NCBI GenBank assembly: GCA_033558025.1
Contig: JAUCEF010000010.1
Span: forward strand, 1,017,001 to 1,081,000
Source of the DNA: Phytophthora sp. 'mugwort'
Taxonomy: Eukaryota; Oomycota; Peronosporomycetes; Peronosporales; Peronosporaceae
Direction: 5' to 3'
DNA length: 64,000 nucleotides
The first letter of the stretch is position 1. Each line of letters begins with the position of its first letter. Under the pieces are notes generated by a model. It did no database searches and was not told the DNA's origin. It saw nothing but the letters and a program-made list of their open reading frames with translations. The position numbers and the translations under genes are program-made. Positions 56,091 to 64,000 of this stretch are shown piece after piece.

Positions 56091-56147
56091 GGTCATTGTT
56101 TTCTATAACATGTTGTGGGCAACATCTTATAGAAAACAATGACTTTA
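56088..56147. repeat. 28-bp arm hairpin with 4-nt loop
   Basis: 56088-56115 and 56120-56147 are reverse complements with two mismatches, around a TGGG loop. The left arm starts at the stop codon of the hydroxylase remnant. The arms contain CATTGTTTTCTATAA and its complement. A transcript would form a long near-perfect hairpin. Confidence 0.85.
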
Positions 56148-56184
56148 AGAAGGTTACCCGATGAGTCTTCACGATAGATTATTA

Positions 56185-56817
56185 ATCGGGTCTACTGCGG
56201 GCCTGTCAGGTGTCAGGTCAGACTGATCCTGCTCCAGACCCGCGGATTGATTGCAGCGAAGCTTACGTGGAACCAGGCCCGACCCCAGACCCATACCATG
56301 AAAATAGTAGCTGGCAACCTGGGTGCGAATGACTAGGGACAGTTTGTGACTAGTGAATCTCGAACTAGAGACAACACGCCGGTAACGACCGACACTGATC
56401 AACTATACAAGAAATAAGCATAAAAGAGTAATTTAACCTTCTGTTTGGTCGGCAGGAGGGACGGGTGTCATGTCCCCTATCAAGCGGAGGCGAAGCGTGC
56501 GATCCGCAGCGGGCTTAGGGTTCTGCCCCAGCGAGCGCAACGAGCACTAGGGTCGGTGGGATTGCGCGGAGATCTAGCTGGGTGATAGAAATTATGATAG
56601 ATAACATCCCGTCTTTATGTCTGTCGGTAGTGTATATCGAAAGGTCACAATTGATTTCAACGGTAATCATAAGTACTAGTATTATACCGGTATTTTGCTC
56701 GCTTAGTTATATTCCCCGGGGTGTGTATCTTACGGGTCAGGTGCCAGGTCAGTCTGTATGACCCGGAAAATATCTAGGCCCGACCCGATACCTTACCAGG
56801 CCCGCAGTAGACCCGAT
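56185..56817. mobile_element. MITE-like element with perfect 21-bp terminal inverted repeats
   Basis: 56185-56205 and 56797-56817 are exact reverse complements (ATCGGGTCTACTGCGGGCCT and one more base). Subterminal GTCAGGTCAGACTG and CCAGGTCAGTCTG are also related to each other. The 633-bp interior has no convincing ORF. Together these fit a non-autonomous DNA transposon; an AT dinucleotide at both ends could be part of the inverted repeat or a short target duplication. Confidence 0.65.
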
Positions 56818-57015
56818 AAGTATATTTCACAGGGGATGTCCTGTCGAAGACGGTATCAAATATTCCGGCAACAAATGGGTGTGGAAAAGGTGTGAGGAAC
56901 TGAGGTGAGATGAAAGAGGAACGCTTGAGTGAACTCATGAGGACACAAAATCCATTAATTGAGTCTGGGACGCGGTTAATTGTTTTGTCTTATATTTCTA
57001 AAGTCTAGTATTTTA
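56818..57015. other. Intergenic
   Basis: Nothing recognised. Confidence 0.4.
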
Positions 57016-57483
57016 TCAGTGGATGCAAGGCAGGAAAATCAATTCCAAGACGAGAGGCTTTTGATCGGTATCGCCCAAAATTCTAAAGTCAGATACACAA
57101 ACCGAACCTGAAATGTTACGCAAAGAAGAATCTCTCTTCGGTTTGTTTTTTATAACATGCGACGTCCCTTGCTTGGAGTCGTGCCCAGCAATGTGGCGAA
57201 CGAGCACACGTATTTCGATCGAACGCTCGATGAATTTAATGCCGTCAAACAGCTTTGAGGACAACGTTAGGATGAGTTCATGGCACACACGAACATCAAC
57301 TACATGAAGTTGAGTTAACGACTCGGGAACAATTGATGATGGTACCGCGAATAAGGACACGGGTTGGAGTTCAAGTGGCTTCAACGCTGCCGCTGATGTA
57401 GTCACATAAAATGTGAGAACGGTACCTACAAAATTGTGCTTGAACACGATCCGGGTGTTAAATTTACACACACTTACGCACAC
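57016..57483 (-). CDS. Hypothetical ORF, 155 residues
   Basis: Open on the minus strand with even, protein-like composition (LELQPVSLFAVPSSIVPESL, LILTLSSKLFDGIKFIERSI, SDFRILGDTDQKPLVLELIF). No domain is recognised. It lies 480 bp downstream of the ATAD3-like gene on the same strand. The N-terminus may belong to an upstream exon, as GTAAGTGTG-like sequence lies near 57467. It is either a small gene or part of one; chance is not excluded. Confidence 0.35.
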   Translation of the reverse strand: MCVSVCKFNTRIVFKHNFVGTVLTFYVTTSAAALKPLELQPVSLFAVPSSIVPESLTQLHVVDVRVCHELILTLSSKLFDGIKFIERSIEIRVLVRHIAGHDSKQGTSHVIKNKPKRDSSLRNISGSVCVSDFRILGDTDQKPLVLELIFLPCIH

Positions 57484-57966
57484 ACACCCTTTATGCAGTT
57501 CCTTCTAGTACTTCGAAATGGCCCGAACTGCGTTTTGTACTTTTCACTTTTCTAAGTTCAGCACGAAGATGGAAACAAGCGGAAGGACAATACGCGAGCA
57601 ACGTCTTTGACCGAGGCCCACTCCCCAGTAGAGTGCTACCAACTTCCATCACGGCATATTCACTACTGCTCTAATACCTCCAGCACAAATTGAAGTCCTC
57701 TGCAGGAGGATGGCTCATTATGGTGTCACATCATCGACAAGTTCAAAGAGTAGTCGAGCTTGATTATAAATAGATACATACGAAGTATTTTCTTACTTTA
57801 GCAAAGGCGACGCTCTCTGTATCCAGGACCAGGTAAGTGAAGAAAGCATTCAAGGGCCAAAGAAAAGCTGTTTGAATCGCCCAGGAGCGAGAGAAGAGCA
57901 CGAGAATCGAAGAAAAATGTACAACGAAACAGAAGATAATGACAAGTACCGCCGTTTTGTGTGTGT

Positions 57967-60087
57967 TTACTTGTCGCTATAATTCTTCAGCTCCAGTTTC
58001 CGTTTGTGCTCGTCCACTTTCTCTCTGACAACTCGGTCCACCAATTTCGGCGTGACCAAAACTTCGTCCTGTGCGTACACGATACTCTGCAGGTAGAGCA
58101 TCATTTTGGCAATTTCACGGCCGCTCATTCCTGTTGTCATTTCTCCGTACTCGTTCATGACTTTTGCATCCAGGGCGGGGGGCAAAGCACTGACCGACGC
58201 TTTGTCAGGTTTACCCTTTAAAGCTACACCTTTTGTCGAAGCTGGAGGGGTAGCAAGGTGGGCCACGTACTCATCATAGTACATTTGCAGTAAACGCACT
58301 CGCTCCTTCGCCTTAGGCAAGTCAAAGTGGAGAGTATCATCGATTCGATCCGTCACGGCTGTGTCGAGATCCTCCGGTCGGTTCGTCGCCACGACAAGCA
58401 TGAACTTCTTCGACTGGGTCCCTGTGTGATACAGCAATGCATTAAGAGCATTCCGCATCGCTTCACTCATGTGCGTCTTGCGTGTAGCTCTACATCCAAG
58501 GAAAGCTTCCGCTTCATCAATGAAAATGAGTACGCCACGTGGAGACGAATTGGCCCACTGAAAGAGAGCATGGAGCTCGGTTACAGCATCCGATCCGAGC
58601 GGCCCCACGTCGCCACCACTTAAGATTGCATAGTCCATACCCGAAGCATTTGCAAGCCGCTTGGCAACCATCGTCTTACCCGTTCCTGGTGGTCCGTAGA
58701 GCAGTAAATGTCGGTATGGCGCGCCGTGAAGCATAGCGTTACGAGTTGAGCGAGCAATTTCGAAAACTCGCGTCTCTAGTGCACTACGTAGCACCACGTC
58801 AGCCAGTTCGGCTTGGCCTTTGGCCGACTTTCGATGAAACAGAGCACTCAGGAAACCGAGGGCGCCAGATGATCGTGAAGTCTCACGAACAAGTGAAGGT
58901 TTCCCCAGTCGCTGTTCGATCAGCTTGCCCACAATGCGAATTACCTCTCGACTGAGGTAAATTCCAGCCGCAAGAGCGACAAACCCACCGACAAACTTAA
59001 TGAGCTTTTGCTTGTCGGCCAGAAGCACTGAAATACCTTGACCAAGGTTGTCGAACGTCGCCTGGAGAGCTTGCATGAGCTTGACACGGTCAGCTTCGAG
59101 TCGCTGTTGCAGCTGGGCCATCTCGATGTCCTGGTTGGCGCGTTGTTGGCGGATCCGACCTTCCACGTCGATTGCTGCCTTCTCTAACGTCGTGTTACGC
59201 TCCAGCAATGCACGCGCATGGTCGGCCGCCAGTTGCTTCTCCTTGAGCACTTCCTCCGTCTCACGTCTAGCACGCTCGATCCGAATATTCGACTCTTCTT
59301 GCAGCTGCACCAAGTCTCGGTTCTGATCTCGTCGTGCGGCGTCCTCTTTTTGCATCCGCTTGTGCTCTAACGCATGTTTCTCGTTCTGCACCTTGAGCTC
59401 GTGGTCTCGCTTCAAATCGAGAGTCTTACGTTCCTCTTTGCCACGCACCTTGGCTTCTTCAAGTAGCTTCTCAGTCTGCGCCAGCTCCGTCTCTGCGATC
59501 AATCTCTTCTGCACTAGCTGAGCGCTCGCTTCCTGCTCTAAATATCCTTGTAACTCGTTGATCTTTTGCTGTTGAACGATTGTAAACTGTTTAAGAGCAA
59601 GAACCTCTTCCTCCTGACGTTTCAAGCTCAGAATGAGCTGCTGGGTTGCGCCCAGATTGTGCATGTAGAGTGCGTCCTTATCTACGATATGGAAATCCTG
59701 CAGTGCGACCTTGCCACGCCCATCTCGGTCAAACACAAAGCGCTCGGGTAGTACCTGCACCACTTCGGGTGCTACAGCTCGGAGCTCCGGCCCTAGCACG
59801 CCAAGCAGCGTCGTTCGGCTGGCCACCGAGTCGTACTTGAACTCGTACCGTTTGAGCGAGAGTTTGCTCAGCAGCTCGAGACTCTCGGACACGTTGGCGT
59901 CCTGTACGTTCTGCAGGGCGTCCGTGTACTGCTCCACCGTCACGTTGGCCGTGAAGCCGCCGCCCTTTCGTGAATTCCGGAACGTGCTTCGACCCGCGGA
60001 GATACAAGGCGATAGAGCGATGGAAGCTACGACAGCAAGTAGAAGGCACGGCCGCAGGAGTCGAAGAGGGCGAAGTTTCCTCGTCAT
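57967..60087 (-). CDS. ATAD3: ATAD3-like AAA ATPase
   Basis: 706 residues, intact, no intron. Residues 13-31 are a hydrophobic leader (LLLAVVASIALSPCISAG) after a basic start. Residues about 150-335 are a long charged coiled coil. A membrane segment lies at about 362-382 (FVGGFVALAAGIYLSREVIR). The AAA domain holds Walker A GPPGTGKT near 463, SGGDVGPLGSDAV, Walker B VLIFIDEAEAFLG near 520, a sensor region ATNRPEDLD, and a C-terminal lid. This order of coiled coil, transmembrane segment and AAA module matches ATAD3, an inner-mitochondrial-membrane ATPase tied to nucleoids, cristae and cholesterol handling. The N-terminal leader is more hydrophobic than usual, so the targeting route is uncertain. 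Neighbours are transposon remnants. Confidence 0.87.
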   Translation of the reverse strand: MTRKLRPLRLLRPCLLLAVVASIALSPCISAGRSTFRNSRKGGGFTANVTVEQYTDALQNVQDANVSESLELLSKLSLKRYEFKYDSVASRTTLLGVLGPELRAVAPEVVQVLPERFVFDRDGRGKVALQDFHIVDKDALYMHNLGATQQLILSLKRQEEEVLALKQFTIVQQQKINELQGYLEQEASAQLVQKRLIAETELAQTEKLLEEAKVRGKEERKTLDLKRDHELKVQNEKHALEHKRMQKEDAARRDQNRDLVQLQEESNIRIERARRETEEVLKEKQLAADHARALLERNTTLEKAAIDVEGRIRQQRANQDIEMAQLQQRLEADRVKLMQALQATFDNLGQGISVLLADKQKLIKFVGGFVALAAGIYLSREVIRIVGKLIEQRLGKPSLVRETSRSSGALGFLSALFHRKSAKGQAELADVVLRSALETRVFEIARSTRNAMLHGAPYRHLLLYGPPGTGKTMVAKRLANASGMDYAILSGGDVGPLGSDAVTELHALFQWANSSPRGVLIFIDEAEAFLGCRATRKTHMSEAMRNALNALLYHTGTQSKKFMLVVATNRPEDLDTAVTDRIDDTLHFDLPKAKERVRLLQMYYDEYVAHLATPPASTKGVALKGKPDKASVSALPPALDAKVMNEYGEMTTGMSGREIAKMMLYLQSIVYAQDEVLVTPKLVDRVVREKVDEHKRKLELKNYSDK

Positions 60088-60499
60088 TACCGTGAAGACG
60101 CGATTGGTGTGCGATGGTGTCTAGGTAAAATAGGAAGGTGGTCACGTGAGACTTGGTCGAGTGACCTTTCGGAAGATCGGCGAAAGATACTATTTCCCAA
60201 TATTTCGTTCGACGTTTTGGGGTTCTATATTTTAAGTGCAACTTTAGAATTGGGAGGATGCGTTTACGTAGGATGAAAAGCTTTCATGCGCGATTCATTG
60301 AATGAATCGCGCAGCAAATCGCGCAAGGTCGGCGAATCGATTGTGTTCAGAGCTACCGAAAATGATATTGTTATTTATCTTGTTCTGTTCGCCAACATGA
60401 ATAAGGTCAGCTCAACAGCACAAAGTCAAGATACATTACTCAGAAGCTGTATCGCAATAAATAAATAATGGAGTAACTGACCCAATTCAAGCAGCGATG
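60088..60499. promoter_or_regulatory. Upstream region of the ATAD3-like gene with a 27-nt palindrome
   Basis: 60287-60313 reads TGCGCGATTCATT, G, AATGAATCGCGCA: 13-bp arms around one base, 200 bp upstream of the ATG. CACCTTCCTATTTT on the minus strand (about 60130-60143) is a poor match to the oomycete Inr. No gene lies here. Confidence 0.5.
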
Positions 60500-61744
60500 C
60501 AGGTCTTTTAAAGTCATTACCGTGTTGCCTTGCAACACTGTGTGCGTCCCAATACGAGCGTTTTCTCGCAGGTAGATAATCATCTCCAATATTATGGGGA
60601 GCAGGCTGTGGCGTTCCTGGGCGAACGTGGGACGAGCAAAGCTAAAAAGCGCTCGACCAGTTCGATGTCGTTGGAATAGCGTGCAGAAGGTCAAACTTCG
60701 GCGCCTTGGCAGCAAGGCAGCGACTCTTTTGAAGCTGTTCAACGAAGGAGGCTTCGTCTTCGTCCAGTTCCACGGCGGGGTCGGGCGCAGTGGCAGCTGT
60801 GAACGGTGCTAGCACTGTTTTTTCGCTCGGGTGAGGATTGCCAGCCAGCACACGTCCACAGCCTGACTCGAAGTCAGGGCTTTGGACGATATCCACACGA
60901 GGACCATATACAAAAATAAATAATAGCAGTCAGCAAAAAAAAAATAGTAGACAACAATGAGCGCAACATACCGATGTATCTCGCGTAGTGGGGCTTGATG
61001 GAGATTAATCCATTTAGCCACACACGCGCATCCAGCAATGAGACGTCAGCTCGTTGCAGAGCCTTCGCAACAGACTCCACTTTCTTCAGGTCTTCAGCAG
61101 CGCGCGGAGACAGCGGTAGTACGCAGGTAATGGCATCCACTCCTCGATATCGACGTCGCCAACGTCGAGGAACTCCAGCAGCGTGAAGTACCTGTCAATC
61201 ATGTTATACCTCGACGACCAGCGGGTATCTTGGCGAATTACCGGTCGGAGTTTTGTATTTTGCCTGATCGCATATAGAAATACATTTTAAAACGCTTGTA
61301 CCCCCATCAAAGTTAGAAATAAACATTACTTGAGCTTGGCGGACTGTTTCAGCGTGCGCAGCTTGAGCATCAGCTGCTGCAAGGCATTCAGCTCATCTTT
61401 AGAGCCCTTCATCTCGACTTGAACTGCACGGTTAAGATGATGGCTGGCACAGCCCACCAATGCCACCCCCCATCATTGTCGGCAACAAGCGGTTGACCGC
61501 GCAGTTATCGGCCACTAGAAAACAACATTAATTGGACGCCGCAGTCACGAGGGAGCATTGACGCGAGAACGCCATCATCTTCAACATCGAGAAGAGGGGC
61601 CATGCTGAGGAATGGCGTTATCACGCCGTTGACCTCGTAGCGTCCATACACAGCCAAATAGCGCTCCGATGCGTGCGACCACCCGTCGACGATGAGGCCG
61701 AAACGTTCAGGCATCTCGGCAGCTAGTTGCGCTGCCCATTTCAC
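60500..61744 (-). pseudogene. hAT/BED-type transposase remnant
   Basis: Minus-strand pieces in order. 61744-61505 reads MPERFGLIVDGWSHASERYL and ITPFLSMAPLL, the IDGWS/T block of oomycete hAT proteins. About 61500-61320 reads VADNCAVNR, VGCASHHLNRAVQVEM and QLMLKLRTLKQSAKLK. 61200-60960 reads FTLLEFLDVGDVDIEEWM, DLKKVESVAKALQRADVSLL and DARVWLNGLISIKPHYARYI. 60896-60520 ends with FDLLHAIPTTSN and, in the next frame, FSFARPTFAQERHSLLPIIL, the dimerisation domain. Frames change at most joins, and GT/AG borders might explain some as introns, but a stop-free gene could not be built. It is a different branch from the hAT at 12559-14050. Confidence 0.68.
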
Positions 61745-62174
61745 TCACCAGAGTTTCAACAGAAATGTGCTCAAGGTTCGAATAGCTAGTCAACACACAA
61801 ATCAAATGTATCAGCACTCTTAGAAATAGAAACCAATTATCAATATTTAAAAGTCGAGCAACTTACCGTTCAACTGCCTCGTTCTCATAGAACGACAGCG
61901 ATAGGTTGTTCTTTAACTCTTATAACCCGGTATTTTATATCCTACAGAATAAGATATCTCACACGATTTTATATCCAGCAAACTTGGCAGCGGCCCAAAA
62001 GTCTGCATAAAGTTTTTTGGTATGGGGTAGGATCAGTCGCCTTTCCTAACCGATCGGCGATGGGAAGATAGACGGGGATTATTCAGTGGGAATAGAAAGA
62101 CGCATAAAACCCCCAAACAGGTTTGACAATCCGCACGAAAGCCCAAACGGCCGCGCGTCGGTAGCTCCCCCACT
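61745..62174. other. Intergenic between hAT and piggyBac remnants
   Basis: A/T-rich in its first half; no gene or clear inverted repeat was seen. Confidence 0.4.
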
Positions 62175-64000
62175 TTGCCATTCGAAAATGAACGGCCCAG
62201 GAGGGAAGCCGTTCAAACAGCTGCGGCGCGAGCTATGCAAGAAGGATGGAAGCCTCGTGAACTAACGGGGATGGCCAAGGATCATCGTTACGTGAAGCCG
62301 GGGATGAAGGGCCGTCTCGACGAAGCGACACGCGGGATAGACTTCTTTGAAAGTTAGTGGCCACAGTTGCATTATCTACTGCCGTTAGACTAACGACGTG
62401 CTGCCTGGTTAGGCGAGGCAGAGCTCATGGCCTTTGGTCGTCTTTCTGGCCGGATCAACTTTCCTGCTCCACGTGTAGACAGCGCGCGGATTCCCGCGGG
62501 GGGTCCGATTGGCAAGAAGCCGCGTACGCAGCTGTAGGCCAGCAACCACCTCGCGACCGTGAAGCACACCCTCCTACGCTAAGCTCGCCTCCATTGGAGA
62601 CAGTCCTGGAGCAGAATCTGGTGCTGCGGGGATTACCCTGCGTAGCCGAAGTACTCCAAGTGTTCCCGCCGCGCCTGCGCTGAACATCGCGGAGGTGGGC
62701 GCTGCTGCTGAACCACAGGTTGCTACACTGGATGCTCCAGAACAAGATGATGCGACCGATGCTATTCCGGATGATCCAGAATTTGATCCAAGGGAGAGCA
62801 TGGATGATTTCGACGAAGCGAAGAGTGAGACAGACGAGCCGAATGGGACCGAAGATCTCCTCGACTTGGACGTGTTTGATGGCGACAACTTCATGGAGGG
62901 GCTGCGAATGGAGCGACTGTTTAGACCGACAGCTGGAGACGACGTGAACCTCGTGGAAACCGCTGACATAAGCGATTCAGAGTCGGATGCCGACGATGAA
63001 GACATTATGGCAGACAACGAGGTGGCCCCTGCTCTTGAGGAAGGCGTAGAAGATGTAGAGGACGTGGAAATGAATGATGACGTTCCCGACACGAGTAGCT
63101 TTGACTTGACGGATGATGATCTACGTGGCATCGCGGAGTCTGGATGGATCGCGTACGATGAGGAGCACAGCCGTAAGTCTGAATGATACAGAATAACGCG
63201 AGCGGAACATTACTAATTCTGGATGTTGCCCGGTTTTGGCTACGCAGGGGATTTGCAAGTCGATGCCGCAACGAACTACTATAGCGGGGAATGCGGTCCC
63301 ACTCGATCTGCTGTTGGCTATGCGGACTCCCCTTTGGGCATGTTCTTCTACTCCGTACCAAAGGAGTTATGGATCCATACCGCCAACAAGACGAACCGCT
63401 ACCGGAGGCAGAACACCACCGCTGTTGCTACTTCTCGGTGAGACAAGCTGCTCGCCCGATAGGCCAAGGATCCGCGTGTGAGTGTACCCACGCTGGCGGA
63501 GATTGAAGAAAGGCTGAACAAGTTTAATCGCATCCAAGCGCATGAAATCGTGCATGTTGTTGCGTTGCTATTTGCAAGGGCTGTAGCACCGGTTCGATGG
63601 TCTCTCCGATCATTGGTGTACTAACGCATTGCAATGCCGACTACCTGGTGTCAGTGCCCATACCACGCCGGCAGCACATGTTAACGAACACAGGCGAGTA
63701 CTCCTCCAGCAAGCAGCACAAACGCAGGCAGTACCTGTGTAAGGTGTGCTCCGCATTTGCGGATACCAGGACCAAGTCATTCGAAACGAGCTTCTACTGC
63801 CAGCAATGCAGCGATGCATTTGAATTTCGCGTATCGCTCTGCCGCCACGTTCGCCGCGTTGAGAGCGGCAACATGCTCACGTGTTCCCAGATATGGCACG
63901 ATACCTTGGGCGACGGGAAGAGCATTCCACCGAGCCTGAAAAAGAAGATAAGATTCCGCATAAGAGAGAAACCGAGGAGGAATAATAAGCTCCGCAGAGT
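62175..64000 (+). pseudogene. piggyBac-type transposase remnant (runs off the window)
   Basis: The N-terminal region starts at 62175 (ERPRREAVQTAAARAMQEGW), with stops and a frame change before 62695-63186, a very acidic open piece ending LTDDDLRGIAESGWIAYDEE. 63223-63441 holds the entry to the catalytic domain (YYSGECGPTRSAVGYADSPL, GMFFYSVPKELWIHTANKTN). After a large deletion of the DDD core, an open frame from 63597 to the window end carries HKRRQYLCKVCSAF, FETSFYCQQCSDAF and MLTCSQIWHD. That is the Cys-rich C-terminal zinc domain that binds transposon ends, followed by basic residues. The core is missing, so it is inactive; the zinc domain remains open. Confidence 0.72.

Overview
The window looks like a gene-sparse, transposon-rich stretch of an oomycete nuclear genome, most likely Phytophthora or a close relative (Peronosporales). 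Four things point there: a predicted secreted protein with an RXLR-like plus dEER signature, an oomycete-type initiator just upstream of a ribosomal protein gene, compact near-intronless genes, and a transposon mix (Crypton, piggyBac, PIF/Harbinger, hAT, Tc1/mariner, Gypsy) of the kind oomycetes carry. This assignment is inference; no database was searched.

Layout. 1-2142: decayed Crypton tyrosine recombinase (minus) holding a perfect 52-bp palindrome. 2615-3843: LINE remnant. 5927-6592: Tc1/IS630-like remnant. 7838-8245: dispersed repeat, with a second inverted copy at 52255-52690. 10857-12359: decayed PIF/Harbinger element with a transposase and a convergent Myb-like partner. 12559-14050: hAT remnant. 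14359-23604 is the only dense block of intact housekeeping genes: NOL8-like RRM protein, a 1720-aa TPR/poly(A)-polymerase-like fusion, mitochondrial ribosomal protein L21 (one intron), and NAC alpha. 24252-25926: two Tc1/mariner-group fragments. 27522-41063: at least two Gypsy-type retroelements end to end. The second has gag, protease, RT, RNase H and integrase in order, followed by a minus-strand coding region and a plus-strand membrane-protein ORF chain. 41272-41926: SANT plus DOT1-like methyltransferase fragment. 43830-44123: candidate RXLR-type effector, whose start codon lies 12 bp from the edge of the next retrotransposon. 44136-51520: Gypsy chromovirus with two recognisable LTRs and, between pol and the 3' LTR, an antisense region with a chromodomain and a cysteine-peptidase-like segment. 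55110-56090: broken prolyl 4-hydroxylase. 56185-56817: small element with 21-bp inverted ends. 57967-60087: intact ATAD3-like AAA ATPase. 60500-61744: hAT remnant. 62175-64000: piggyBac remnant running off the end.

How it fits together. The intact genes are core eukaryotic functions: nucleolar ribosome biogenesis (NOL8), mitochondrial translation (L21), nascent-chain handling (NAC), RNA 3'-end tailing (TPR-PAP) and mitochondrial membrane/nucleoid maintenance (ATAD3). The rest is a graveyard of several transposon classes, nearly all broken by stops and frameshifts, with one candidate effector in the repeat-rich part, as expected of a two-speed oomycete genome.

Most unusual signals: the antisense coding regions sitting tail to tail with pol in two different retroelements; the retroelement edge abutting the effector start; the TPR-PAP fusion; the palindrome inside the Crypton ORF; and long G homopolymers that all lie on the plus strand.
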